Shown here piece by piece: positions 43,434 to 54,842 of a stretch of DNA of 64,000 bases. The translations under genes were made by a program, and so were the position numbers. This stretch comes from Entomortierella parvispora (Eukaryota > Mortierellomycota > Mortierellomycetes > Mortierellales > Mortierellaceae). The stretch spans positions 1,107,263 through 1,171,262 of the forward strand of contig OY752148.1 of assembly GCA_963573315.1 (NCBI GenBank), given 5' to 3'. The notes below the pieces were generated by a model that saw only the letters and a program-made list of their open reading frames with translations, ran no database searches and was not told where the DNA came from. Each line of letters opens with the position of its first letter. Positions within the stretch are counted from its first letter, which is position 1.

Positions 43434-45884
43434 ATGGTCAAAGGTAACAAAGCCTGGTCCTAACATCTTTTGTCCTTCGGAGATTTTTTCTCTTTTTTTT
43501 GGGTGTCTTTATCTGTGTGAATGATCTACATACCTAGGCCAAAGTCACCTTTTGTGTTCTCCAACACCCATCCTAACCGACCTGTCCTCTTTCTTCTCTC
43601 CGTTTCTCTGACAGTCGTCATTTGCGGTGCTGCCGGCGGTATCGGTCAGCCTCTCTCCTTGTTGTTGAAGCAATCGGATCTGATCTCGCATCTGGCCCTC
43701 TTTGATGTCGTGAACGCGCCCGGTGTCGCTGCCGATCTCTCTCATATCAACACCCGTTCAAAAGTCACTGGACACGGCAAGGAGGGCATGGACGAGGCCA
43801 TGTATGGCGCTCATATTGTCGTCATCCCCGCGGGAGTCCCTCGCAAGCCTGGCATGACCCGTGATGATCTTTTCAAGGTACAGTAAATCAATCAGGAGAG
43901 AGAGAGAGAGTAGACACTTTTTTGTATTTTTTTTTCTCACAGTGCGGGTCAGAGAAAAAGGAATGTGGTGAAAGATTGCTTTCCTTGACTAGGAAAGGGA
44001 AAAAAGAAAAAAGTTGGAGCGAGGCGAGGGCAGGTAGAACAAAAGGAAGGTGTTGGCAGTCGACACCACCTACGAAGCAACACAAAGAATCCAAACACAC
44101 ACTCACACACACACATGTTGGGCGTGCAAAGCATGCATGCCCACATGCGTGAGTATGTCATTCTTCCCGCTTCTCTTTTGGCGCGTGTTGGCTTGAATGG
44201 AGTAAGCTGTGGTTTTCTTTTGTGAGTGAATGAATGTTGTGTTATGTTATGTTGTGGTGTGATGTCTTGCAGCCTTCTTTCATTTGTTGTTTGGTGTCAT
44301 TTCTGTTATCGGACGCCGAATCTTTTGGCGAATCTTTTTGGTTCTTTATCTCTGCGACCAGACTGACGAACCCAACCCAACCCAGCGACAGGGCCAGTTA
44401 TTGACGACGGACACTAAAGACGCACGCGTGATGGGGGGGGGGGGGGGGGGGGCGGAAGGAAAAAAAAAGGAAGGGGGAGGGAGGGAGCCACGTTATCTTG
44501 TTATCATCATCATAACATCATTCAAAAGTCCATGGGGGAGTTGGCTGGCTGAGTTCTTACCCTTCTTTGCAATATTCTTGCGTGATGTCCTGTTATAGAT
44601 CAACGCCGGTATTGTTCGCGATCTTGCCGAGGGTGTTGCCAAAAACTGCCCAGGTGCCTTTATCCTCGTTATCTCCAACCCCGTGAACTCGACTGTGCCA
44701 ATTGTTTGCGAGGTCCTCAAGCAGCATGGTGTCTTTAACCCCAAGAAGTAAGTTATCTTTTTTTTTTTTTTTTTGTTCGCTTTCCTCCACAGAAACAGGA
44801 AGAGCACGATCACAAAAACACAAACTGGTATCGAGATTACATGCGACTAGACAGGTGGAAAGGGATGGGAACAGCGGAGCTATTTTCCGTGGGTCCAGGG
44901 AGGACTGTTGTGGAGAAGATCCACCTTTTTTGCTATCGTTAAAGTTGGACAGATTTATGGTTTATGATTGTGACCAGACGATTCAACGACCGAGCAACAG
45001 TGGGGCAGGGGCACAGGGACCAGCAGGACAACGGCCAACAAAAAAAAAAAAAAAAAAAAACTGGATTCGCGTCCTCTTGTTTTTTCTTTGGCTGATTATC
45101 TGGCTCACATCTGCCAGAAGGAGCAGGGAGATAAGAGCGGTTTTTCTTTGTGCCCTCACTTTATCAATGCACAGCCTGGGGCTGGCTTTGCAGCACACAA
45201 CCCCAGGCAGGCAGCTAGCTCACAGAAAGGGCGCGCGGCGCTAGTATGCGCACATGCTCATCCACAGTCCCTGGATCTGCTATTGACACCTCGCTATCTT
45301 TATGATCCTTTTTCATTAGGGTCTTTGGCATCAGCACATTGGATTCTGTTCGTTCCTCACGTTTCGTGTCCGAGATTGACAGCTCACTCGATCCAAAGAC
45401 AACTCGTGTCACCGTCGTCGGAGGTCACAGTGGAGTGACGATCGTCCCTGTTCTTTCTCAGATTCCTGGTCAAAAGTTCACCAAGGAGCAACTCGAGACA
45501 TTGACACACCGGATCCAATATGGAGGAGATGAGGTCGTCAAGGCCAAGGATGGCGCCGGATCTGCGACCCTTTCCATGGCCTATGCTGGTGCCCGATTCA
45601 CAACTGCCGTTTTGGAGGCGACGGTGCAAGGCAAGACGGGGTTGGTAGAGTCCACCTATGTCAACCTGGCCGCAGACCCCGAGAGCACGGCTGCTTTCCG
45701 GGCAAAGACTGGATTGGATTACTTTGCACAGGATGTCGAGTTTGGTCGGGAGGGCGTGGCGCACATCCGCCCCTTGCCCCATCTCTCTCCCTATGAGCAG
45801 GCGCTCTTGGATGGTGCCATTCCAGAACTCAAGGTGAACATTACAAAGGGAACGGCATTCATCACGGACAACTCCAAGATCTAG
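43434..45884 (+). CDS. NAD-dependent malate dehydrogenase (cytosolic or peroxisomal)
   Basis: Exons 43434..43443, 43615..43877, 44599..44747 and 45320..45884 give 328 aa. Exon 1 codes only MVK plus one base. The NAD-binding glycine motif GAAGGIG is at 8-14, substrate-loop arginines in [22 protein letters not shown] near 120, and the catalytic His in VGGHSG (about 177). There is no presequence before the glycine motif, so it is not the matrix enzyme. The last residues are SKI, a weak peroxisomal PTS1, so a glyoxylate-cycle/peroxisome role is possible; cytosol is the alternative. Two introns are unusually long for this window (721 and 572 nt). Confidence 0.95.
44433..44452 (+). repeat. G20 homopolymer in a malate dehydrogenase intron
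   Basis: Twenty consecutive G on the coding strand inside the 721-nt second intron, followed by a purine-rich stretch. Such a run can form G-quadruplexes in DNA or pre-mRNA. Assembly length errors are likely in homopolymers. Confidence 0.9.
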
Positions 45885-46188
45885 AAAGGATAACAGCCCT
45901 CCTTGCAAGACGAATGACTTGGACGCCATGCCATGACAGATTACCAAAAAAGAAAGAGGTCCAAGATCTTTTTGCCTTGCAAGACACTTTGTAAATAAAC
46001 TCACAGACAGAAACGATGGTGCATGGGGTCAAAGAAGTGCCAAGTTTATAATATGTAGAGCTTTCGAGCATTAAAAGATATAGCGTAAAGTTTTGCTTGG
46101 ACCATTAGCCAAAGAAAAAAAAAAAGAAAAAGAAAAAGCGAAGAGCAAAAAAAAGGGGGGATGAAGGTGTTCAAGTTCTAAGTAAAAT
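45885..46188. other. convergent 3' flanks
   Basis: Short AT-rich spacer between the malate dehydrogenase stop and the RBM26/27-like stop, with A runs near 46110-46155. No gene seen. Confidence 0.6.
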
Positions 46189-49100
46189 CTATCGCTTCCA
46201 GGATCTCTCTCCATCCTCATCGTCGCTCTCCTCATGGTATGCAGCTTCCACAGAGTCCGAAATTGCAGTCGTAACAGGTGAGGATATCGTTGGTGCCGCC
46301 TTGAATCCTGCAGAAGCGTGATAAGATGAGGGTGTTGTTGTGGCTGGCGCAAATGATGGGGTTGGTGCTGGGTCTGAAATCCATCCGAGTTTCAGGGGTG
46401 CTGTTGCATTCGCCACTTGACTACCCTGCTGCATTGCCACCTCGGCATCTTTGCGATTCTTGTACTGCACGGTTGCAGAGGCGCCATCTGCACCTAATGA
46501 AAACGATTCTAGTTCGCCAAACGCCTAAAAAACAGATAACAAGAACGTCAATACTTGATCTAATAAGTGAATAATGTAACTTATCAAAAAGAGTGTGAGA
46601 ATACCTCAAAGTGTTCTTTGAGTCCATTCTTAGATGCCTCATCAACGTTTTGGACAGAGAGCTTCGTAGACCGATTGTCGATTCGGAATGTGCGATTGTA
46701 GGAGGTTGTAGCACCACCTCGGGCACCGTGCGCACCTCCACGAGTCCAAATGTTGCCAGGAGCACCGCGACCACGGCCACGGGGAACATATCCGCCGCGA
46801 CCTCTTCCAGCATACCCGCCCTGACTCTCAAGACCCATTGCAGCGGCCTATGATTGAAAACACAAAAACTGCAAGTTAGACTCATAAAGCAAGGAAAAGT
46901 TTTTAAAAGACGGCAGGATTAAGAACAAGGTCCATACCTGCGCTTGCAAAGCGGCCAGTTTCGCTTTGAGGGCCGCCGTAGTTTGAGCAGCCTCGGAAGC
47001 AGGAGTGCTTGCAGCTCCAGCGCTATCTGCCGCTCCCTGCTCTGGAGCTCCGTTCAAGTTCTCCAGTTCACGATCCAGTCTGACCTTCTCCAAGCGCTCA
47101 ATCTCTTTTTGGTGTTCGATCTGCTTTTGAGCCTCAGCCGCAGCAATGGCTGCTTGGGCCTGAGCCAGTTGGTTTACAGGTTCCTTTGTTACCTCGATGG
47201 CAACATTTTTCAAGCCCTTCAGAATCTCGTCCTTGTCCTCCTGGGACATGTTCTTGTTAGCAAACATCTTTTGAAGCAAAAGCTTCTGCTCCTCCTGCTG
47301 ACGCTGAATAAGAGCCTCTTTTTGCCGTTGGATCTCCATCATTGTCTTTTTGTTCTCAGCCAACTTTGCTGCGGCGGCAGCTCTTTCAGTTGCAAGTTCT
47401 GCAGCGCGCTCGGGTGTCATGAGGACACTGGCGGCGGGGGGCTGTTGAGAGAAGGGCTGGTGACGAGGCGCTCCTGCAGCGGGGGCTTCGGGACGTACTT
47501 GGCCTGTTGGTTTAGGCTGAGGGACTCCAAAAGTGTCTGCGTTTACATCGTCGGGTTGCCAGTACACCTTGACGAAGCGGTTTCCAAAGATGACCTCAGG
47601 TGAGTTGTAGGCAGCTTTGGCCTCCTCGTTGGTGCTGTACTGAAGAAGAGCTTTATGGGCGGGTTGGTCCACCTGGATGTTGGTGAGGCTTCCGAACTGC
47701 TTGAAGAACTCGTTCACTTTGTCGATCGTGTTGTACTCGTCTGGAATGTGTTCAACAACAAGCGAGGTCTTTGAAGCAGCAGCAGCACCACCAAAGCGAC
47801 CAGCAGAGTACGGGTGTGATGAACCGCCTCGACCACGACCCCCGCGAACACCTCGAAGACTACCTCGACCGCCGCGCATACCTCGACCGGATTCCTGGAA
47901 GCGCCCAGAATCTTGCCCAAATCCTTCTGGTCCACCCCTTGAGCCGTCTGCGGACAGGGCACTGGTTGCAGGATCAAATCCTTGCTGAGCCATCATGCCT
48001 CCTCCGTTCGCTCCTCCAGGGAAAAAGGGTGGTCGGTTCGGATTCATTCCCATCATCATGTTGGGTGGCATTCCTTGGGGTCCTCCGATCATATTGAATG
48101 GTACGCCCTGCATATCGTCCACAACAATCTTGTCCTCACCATGGTCATAAGGGCATGCATCTCCACGCAAGCAGAATCCCTTCTCTAATGGCAGTGAATA
48201 AAAGCGAATGATGAGTATGGTACGTTGTATGAGGGACTTGATAAAGAAACAATAATGTAGGGGTTGATCCAGCAAGACATACCATCATAATCACGGCACC
48301 GTTGGCGTCTGGGACGATCTTGACCGAATCCTTGGCCCTGCGTATGCATACCCCCACGGCCGCCACGCATGTTAGAGTTTCCACGCCATGATCCACCGTT
48401 CTGACCTTGCTGGTCTTGAAAGTTGTTGCCGCCAAAGTTATTGCGAGATCCGTTCCATTGGCCGCCACTGCCATTGTTGAATCCGCCTTCTGGGAATTGG
48501 CGGGTGTTATAGCCAGGGGTAGTAATGCCCTGCCTTGAAGAGCCAAAACGGTCTCCTCGGCGATCATTTTCCATGTTTCCATTCGATCCGCTGTGATCGT
48601 TCGATCTCCTGCTGTACCGGTCAGCACCATAGCTCCTATCATCGCTGGGCCGCGATGGACTGTAATCTCTGCGACGGTCGTTCTCACGGTTATCATCCCG
48701 GCGGGCATGCTTGTAACTTCTGTCTTCATCATCAGAGCCATCGCTATCTCCTCGATGATGCTTCTCGGTTCCGCGTGAAGAGGACTCACGTCGATGTTCA
48801 TGGCGTTCTGCAGCGGGACCAGTGGGGATCGCTTCCTCTGCAACCGCCGCAGTAGTATCGGCATGGGCAGACTCCGTAGCCAAATATGACTTTGATTCAA
48901 GAACAACGAACAGCGACTGTACAAACTGTTCCGTCTCTAGAAAAGGAGATAGGTTTAAATGAAATTAGCCCAGAATCAAGAAGATCAAGAGGACGAAGAT
49001 GAAAAATCAGAGTTAGAAAAAAGCGGTGTACCTTGCTGCAAAAAGTCTGCGAGTTGCGAAAGACAAAGAGCTTTGAGTTCTGCGGTGTCCTTGTCATGTC

Positions 49101-49313
49101 GCAGGAGAGCAATGGTATAGTCGGCCAGCATTCCAGGGTCAGCGTCCGAACTAGAAAAGGAAGTTTGAAAATGGTCCATTAGAGCTACTTTCCCAAGCTA
49201 AGGCATTCCAATTGTTTACCGGTGACAACATGGATTTGAGTTATGTACATTAGCGCCAACTCGGCAGAGAGGTAAGCCTTCAGGGCATTGTGCTGCGTAT
49301 CGTCCAGGTGCAT
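46189..49313 (-). CDS. RBM26/RBM27-like RNA-binding protein (PWI-like, CCCH, two RRMs)
   Basis: Exons 49249..49313, 49032..49150, 48283..48936, 46938..48184, 46605..46847 and 46189..46524 sum to 887 aa. The N-terminal PWI-like domain (about 5-75) has LKAYLSAELALISDADPG and ALLRHDKDTAELKALCLSQL, closely matching RBM26. An Arg/Ser/Gly-rich region follows, then one CCCH finger split by an intron (C-x8-C-x5-C-x3-H, about 275-295, ending CPYDHG). RRM1 starts SKTSLVVEHIPDEYN (about 410), a charged coiled coil follows, and a second RRM lies near the C-terminus (STKLSVQNVDEASKNGLKEH, about 745). Human RBM26/27 and S. pombe Rmn1 link the nuclear exosome to polyadenylated RNA (PAXT/MTREC); a role in nuclear RNA decay is likely. 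Confidence 0.92.
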
Positions 49314-50611
49314 GGTACAAGATTGACGAGGGATGCGGTCAGGTGCTGTTGGTGGCAAAGTGCGAGGGGAAGGAGCTGAGTGAAGGAGGCGCTGGACGTG
49401 TCTGGTTCAGAAACGGTCGCGCGTGCAGCAATGTTGCAGCAGTGGGGTTTGGAAGTGGCGACAGTCGTCAAGGATGGACAGGAAGAGGGGAGAGGGGGAT
49501 GCGTTGACTCTAGAAGGAGGTGAGTCTGCAAGAAGGGAGAGGTTGAGGTTGAGAGCAAACAGAGAGAGAGAGAGAGAGAGAGAAGAGAAGAGAAGAGGGA
49601 TGGACAGACACAGTTGGGACCATGGAACTTGTTGCAACATGCCCACTCTGTTGTGGGAGGGCAGGGTGCTAAGCCACCGTTATCTGGCTGCAGCTCTAGC
49701 CAATCAGAGGGCGGCCCTTGGGAGGAACGCCCGCCTTACTCCCTGGCCCTTTGCGTGGGGCTCGCAGTACGTGACGGTAAAGGAGTTTGTTTGACCTCAG
49801 CGTCTAAAGCATGACAGGGAGCCCACAGAACAAACAGCGGTCATGCCACATACTTGTGCAGCAACGGTGCACAGGGGATCAACCAGACCCACGGCGGCCC
49901 CAGATCGCTGCAGCAGGGCGCACAGCCCCTCCTGTGCGTGTGTTGTCTTTCTAGGAGACGACTGCCAGCATGTTCAGGTCATGAAGAAAAGTGTGTTTTC
50001 GGAATGTACTGTACACAGACAGAAAGGCGGAAAGACAGAAAGTGGACAAGGCAGAAGCAGACAGATAGAATGGCCAGCTTCGAACAGGGGATCTGATTTG
50101 GTGGCAAACACAAAAACGAAGGGCAGATTGCAGACACACAGAAGGCTAAGCCACAAACACCTGTGCCTGCCATTGTGTGCTCCATTCCTCCTCCTCGGAC
50201 TTTTGCTCTTGCTCCGTCTCGGACATCACAGCATCCGTTCCTTTCTTGCTGCACACTCTCCCCTCATCCTCCACCTCCTTACCCCCCTTCTCTTGTCCTT
50301 TCTCTTTTTTATCCCACCCGTCCAATCGTCTTCTTTGTGTCCATCCTCATTCTGGCCTGAATTCGATTCATCACTTTTGTTTCCTTGCTCATCCCTTTCA
50401 AGCAATGCAACATTCATAACCGCATACAGGAACCATAATACTTCTACCTTCTGCACTTCTTGGACGCTTTTAGCCCTTAACGCGCGACAAGCAGGTACCG
50501 CTTTTCGTCCACCTCCTTGGACCTAAAAATGTCCAATGTCCAAGTCTCATGCAGCAGGCACTCACCTGTTCCTTTCCTTTTTTTTTCTGTTTCCAACCTC
50601 TTAGTCTTGAA
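49314..50611. promoter_or_regulatory. divergent spacer, RBM26-like / PPR gene
   Basis: A 1.3-kb spacer. It contains a (GA)n run at about 49561-49583 and pyrimidine-rich sequence from 50200. Before the PPR gene a donor-like CAG|GTACCG (about 50491) and an acceptor CCTCTTAG (about 50604) suggest an intron in the 5' leader just ahead of the ATG. No protein-coding frame looks real. Confidence 0.5.
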
Positions 50612-53578
50612 ATGCTCAAGAGGAAAGGCCAGGTGTGCAGAAGAGTCCTGGCCTTGGCACCTTTCTCGGGCCAAACCCAAGGACCCGGTGGCAACGCTCT
50701 AAAGAAAGCGCCACCTGCTGCAACTTTGTGCTCTGCAGCGCAAGTTCATGCCCGTGCATCTGTTGAGGCAGTATCAGCACCGGCGTATTCATCGTTATGC
50801 TCAACATCCTTCGCGTCTTCAGCAGCTACAGCAAAGCAGATCGGTCGGCCATTACTCCATGGATCTTGCAAAAACGCGCCCTCTCATCGCCGTTATCATC
50901 GTCAAAACCACCACCATGCTTTTGCAAGCAACCATAGCACCTCGACGCGACACCATGCTCGATCCTCCTTCACCGGGGCCTCTCACTCTTCTTATGACCC
51001 ACAACTGGCTGCATACATGGATCGGTGGGTTCGCATAATATTCTCAGGGCAACGCCGTACGCACTCGAGTCTCGCCAAACCGATCTCAACTTCGGTTTCT
51101 TCCTCATATACTGCCATTGACATTCCAACCCAACAAATCCCACTGGAGTGCGATGGATCTACGACTTTGGATCAGTTACCGACAAATCATCGAAACAGAT
51201 CTATAGCTACGTCCACCGACAGGGAGGAACGATTAATATCGCTCACAGAGTTTCGACAATCCTTGGAGGCTCTTCCAATAGACGACCATGGTCTTTGCCC
51301 TGAGTTTAGGCCTTACAAAAAGCCAAATCAAAGGCTAAAACCATACATGTCAAAATCGAATCAGAGAAAGATCGAGGAATGCTGGAAAGAATACCTGGCC
51401 ATTGCAGAACAAGATCTTGTCGACAGAAGTCCAGGCTTGGCAGTAAGCACCGGAGATAAGCTGTCCCGAGGCGATTATACCCGGCTCATGCGGACTGTGC
51501 GTTACGGTCAAGATGCGAAGGAAGCGGCGCATAGAATTCTGATCCTCAAGGACGCCATGGACCATAGTGGATTCGGACTGACCCGTAAAGTGGGCCAGAT
51601 TGTCGTCCAAGCTCATCTTGTCCTTGGTTCGGTAGCCGAGTCTATTCGGATCCATGATCACGTCGCCGATCGAGTTGGCCGCGGTTCATTGGAGCACAGC
51701 AAGCTGTTGTGGACAATGGTCGATGGATTTACAGCCAACCAATTGTTCCAGAAAGGAGTCGCCTTTCTTGATTCACAAGTGGTGGAAAATGATGAGGACA
51801 GAATTCTCTACCTGGCACTGTACCGTCGACTATTGTCTTCTAGACTGGACTCTACCAGTCCGTCAGCCTTCTCTCTGTCTCGATGGAACACCCTCCGCAT
51901 ATTCTATGAACGCCGGTTCCCTCTTAAGCCTAGCGACCTGACCCAAGCACTCGAAGTGATTAACAGCAAATCAGAAGGGATCGAGTCCTTGATTGATTTT
52001 TCTACGACCTCGGCTGGCACCTTGGTGAAAAGCGGGAACCCCCAACTGTTGACACCATTGTTAGTGAGCTTGCTTCAGTCCTGCCAGTTACAGGAAGCAG
52101 CACGTGTTCGATCCTTAATGCTACAACACAGGATGCTTTTGGATAGGGATACTATCCGTCTGGGGCTTCTCCGATCTCTGGAATCCTGCCCTGAGCACGA
52201 AGAACGAGTAGGAGTCATGGAGCAGTGGGATCGTATGACAACAGATGATCTTTCATCATTGAACTTGGAGTATTCAGAACTTGTCCGTTCTCGTATCTAT
52301 GAGATGGATCTTCCAGGGGCGCTTGGGGTGGCCCAATACATGGCCGAGCAGGACTTGGCCGCTCATGGGATGGATTTCTGCAAGCTCAACAGCCATATCA
52401 TCAACCATGGGCTGTCAGAGGAGTACCTGCTCTATCTCCAGATCCGTTATACCCTCCGAAAGGTGGCCTCCCCCAATCTTCGTACCTATCGCCGATTCGT
52501 CTATGCGGCCTGCCGCCGTTCGGATCTCCTTTCAGCCATGAATCTTTTCAAGCAGATACGAGTTCATCACCAGTCTTGGACCTTGGATACCGCCTTTTAC
52601 AATGCGATTATCTCCACTGCAGCGGCAACAGGTCATATCTCTGTGGCTGAAAAGATGTTTCGATGTCTGCTGGAGAGTGGACTGGAGCCAGACTATTATT
52701 CGTTTGAAGGTTTACTGAACGGTTATGGTCAAGCTGGCGATCTGGAAGCAGCCCTGATGATTCCTGAGCAGATGATTAAGCGCAAGCTTAGCCCGACGAC
52801 CAAGACTTTTAATTTGGTGATGAAGGCTTACCTGGGAGCTAGGAGGGACCTGTCAACGTCCCGCAAGTTGTTGAAGGTCATGCAGTTGTCAGAAGGAGCT
52901 GTGGCGCCAGATCTGGTTACCTTTAATCAACTGCTGGAAGGATACCGACGTGTCGGGAATACCATGCAGTTTGATGATTACTTTGATCAGTTTTTCGGCG
53001 AGCGTAGCCGTCGTCGGCGGGAGCGACAGTGTTTTATTGGCGTGGACGGATTCGACAAGAGCTTGGTCAAGGTCGACAAAGAGACTGCAAGGATGATATG
53101 GCAGAGAAGAAGAGACGCTTTGCTGCTGGGACCCGAGACGACAGATGATTGGACGTTGCTGATCCAACTCAAGCACTCTCTATCGCTCCCCAGCGTTGAT
53201 TTGACAACCGTTCAAGAGCTTTGGCAAGCTATCGAGCCAAAGCTTGAAGTGCTACCTCGCTCTTCCCCTCCTACACCCACAAGTGACACAACAGGCCAGA
53301 ACTCTAAAGATGCCAACGGCCATAGTGGGTCGAGTTTACCAGCGACACATGTGCCATTCAAGAGGCGTCTTGGACGAGAGGCCCTTGTTCCTGCTACCGA
53401 CCAGGAGCACTTTCGTTTCACGACCTTGAATCTCTTTCGTGACGCGTTCCTTTCCCGAGGCCATCCTCGCGGCATCAAGCATATCGATCGCCTTTTGCGC
53501 AAACATTTCCCAAACCATCCCGAAGTGATAGCTCGATCAAAGTCGAAACCGTCGTCTCCTTCCAGGAGTCGTGTATAG
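50612..53578 (+). CDS. pentatricopeptide repeat (PPR) protein, probably mitochondrial
   Basis: An intronless frame; I start at the ATG 50612 (MLKRKGQVCRRVLALAPF, a basic mitochondrial-type leader) rather than 21 codons upstream, because a splice acceptor lies just before it. Length is 988 aa. PPR units are clearest from about 640 to 800, for example TAFYNAIISTAAATGHISVA, YYSFEGLLNGYGQAGDLEAA and VTFNQLLEGYRRVGNTMQFD; weaker helical repeats occupy about 230-640. The C-terminus is basic and Ser/Pro-rich. PPR proteins bind organellar RNA one base per repeat; in fungi they stabilise or activate translation of mitochondrial mRNAs or help the mitoribosome. The target cannot be told from sequence. 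Confidence 0.88.
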   Translation: MLKRKGQVCRRVLALAPFSGQTQGPGGNALKKAPPAATLCSAAQVHARASVEAVSAPAYSSLCSTSFASSAATAKQIGRPLLHGSCKNAPSHRRYHRQNHHHAFASNHSTSTRHHARSSFTGASHSSYDPQLAAYMDRWVRIIFSGQRRTHSSLAKPISTSVSSSYTAIDIPTQQIPLECDGSTTLDQLPTNHRNRSIATSTDREERLISLTEFRQSLEALPIDDHGLCPEFRPYKKPNQRLKPYMSKSNQRKIEECWKEYLAIAEQDLVDRSPGLAVSTGDKLSRGDYTRLMRTVRYGQDAKEAAHRILILKDAMDHSGFGLTRKVGQIVVQAHLVLGSVAESIRIHDHVADRVGRGSLEHSKLLWTMVDGFTANQLFQKGVAFLDSQVVENDEDRILYLALYRRLLSSRLDSTSPSAFSLSRWNTLRIFYERRFPLKPSDLTQALEVINSKSEGIESLIDFSTTSAGTLVKSGNPQLLTPLLVSLLQSCQLQEAARVRSLMLQHRMLLDRDTIRLGLLRSLESCPEHEERVGVMEQWDRMTTDDLSSLNLEYSELVRSRIYEMDLPGALGVAQYMAEQDLAAHGMDFCKLNSHIINHGLSEEYLLYLQIRYTLRKVASPNLRTYRRFVYAACRRSDLLSAMNLFKQIRVHHQSWTLDTAFYNAIISTAAATGHISVAEKMFRCLLESGLEPDYYSFEGLLNGYGQAGDLEAALMIPEQMIKRKLSPTTKTFNLVMKAYLGARRDLSTSRKLLKVMQLSEGAVAPDLVTFNQLLEGYRRVGNTMQFDDYFDQFFGERSRRRRERQCFIGVDGFDKSLVKVDKETARMIWQRRRDALLLGPETTDDWTLLIQLKHSLSLPSVDLTTVQELWQAIEPKLEVLPRSSPPTPTSDTTGQNSKDANGHSGSSLPATHVPFKRRLGREALVPATDQEHFRFTTLNLFRDAFLSRGHPRGIKHIDRLLRKHFPNHPEVIARSKSKPSSPSRSRV

Positions 53579-53831
53579 ACCATACCCCACAGCACTAAAT
53601 AAACTATAGACGCCACAGTGATATTTTTGTCTTTGTCCTTGGAATTGAGTACTCTGGTAGATTGCCAGAAAGAACTTTCTGGTTGACATCCCTCTACAAT
53701 CTGAATAAAGAACACACCTGCTCTTCACTGTCCCACTTTTGTTGATAACGCTCACCCCGTGTACGGTCAGGTTCCTCAAGGGACGAGAGAAGGAAGAAGG
53801 AGAAAAGACAATGACCTTTGTTTAGCTACTC

Positions 53832-54026
53832 CTAGTTTAGATGGGGCCAGATAACGGCAGAGCAGATGCAATTGTCCTTGCCGGTGGTCTTGTGGCAAAC
53901 AATGACAGAGCGGCGAATGTCGCAACAACAGCACTGGGTTTCCGGGAACACTTTTGGTTGTGGTAGAGCGGCAGCCAGTACGCTTAGCAAAGTCAAGCTC
54001 GTGCAGAAGATAGAGGCGAGTTGCAT
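53832..54026 (-). CDS. small secreted cysteine-rich protein
   Basis: A 64-aa frame from the ATG at 54026. Residues 1-19 (MQLASIFCTSLTLLSVLAA) are a signal peptide with expected cleavage near AAA-LPQ. The mature 44 residues contain seven cysteines, four of them consecutive (QCCCCD), then C and a C-I-C pair near the end. A dibasic RR follows the CCCC run. Small size, secretion and cysteine content match fungal effector-like or antimicrobial small secreted proteins, but no family is recognised. It lies tail to tail with the PPR gene, 253 bases away. Seven cysteines is an odd number, leaving one free or pairing between molecules. Confidence 0.62.
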   Translation of the reverse strand: MQLASIFCTSLTLLSVLAAALPQPKVFPETQCCCCDIRRSVIVCHKTTGKDNCICSAVIWPHLN

Positions 54027-54842
54027 TTCTTCTTCCGTTGGTTTGTAAGTATAGGTGAGGAGTTGGCGAGCGATGGAGAGAAAGGGGATGGCGACAGGGC
54101 GAGAGGACAAGAGAAGCGTACGAGATGGGCGGGGCTGTTTGGCACTGTTTGTTTTGGCAAGGGCGTAAAAAAGGAAGAAGTTAAAAAGGTGATCCACGGG
54201 GCGCTGATGGATGCGCGGGCGATTATCTGAGCTCTTTTGACAAGGAGGTGGTCACTGTATGTACATAGGCAATTCTCGAAAGACGATACTATGTAGATTT
54301 TGGGGAGGTTGAACGGCCTTTGGTGCCTTTTAGTGAGCAGCTTTACGATGAAGCACGAGCCACCGTCCCTCTTCCAACAGAAGAAAAACATGGAGCGCAA
54401 TCATTTTTAATTTCCTCCTTTCCAACGAAAAAGAAGGATGAAAGGTAATCATCGCCATTCCTTGACGCACGGGCCAGTTGGTCTCTTTGCAGTCGTTCTG
54501 GATAGGTCTGTTGGCAACGAAAGGAGGCGATCACCATAGTTTCTTTGGTATCCGGAACATGGTTACTTGCCTGACAAACTGTTGTATGGCCCATCAGCTT
54601 AGATCTATCTTGGGATATTATGTCCAAACTGCCAATCTACACACTCTTTCTCTGCTAAGAGAAGGGCGTTTTTCGCATATGTCGGCAAACGACGCACACA
54701 ATAAGAGAGGAAACGCGTGTTAAAATTTATTAGCAAAAGATAGAGTGGAAGGGCTTGCTAGAGAGATAGCAGTCGATTAAAAGTCCAGGCGATGAACAGA
54801 GGACATGAAGGGACTGCAAGCCCCCTTTGCCCCTTCCTTCCA
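54027..54842. other. intergenic spacer
   Basis: Promoter of the cysteine-rich protein and 3' flank of the next minus-strand gene. No gene or RNA fold recognised. Confidence 0.5.

Noticed and set aside
49951-50254. Overlapping minus-strand ORFs in the RBM26/PPR spacer rich in Cys, Leu and Ser
   Set aside because: Composition follows the pyrimidine-rich leader of the PPR gene; no signal peptide plus stable frame combination is convincing.
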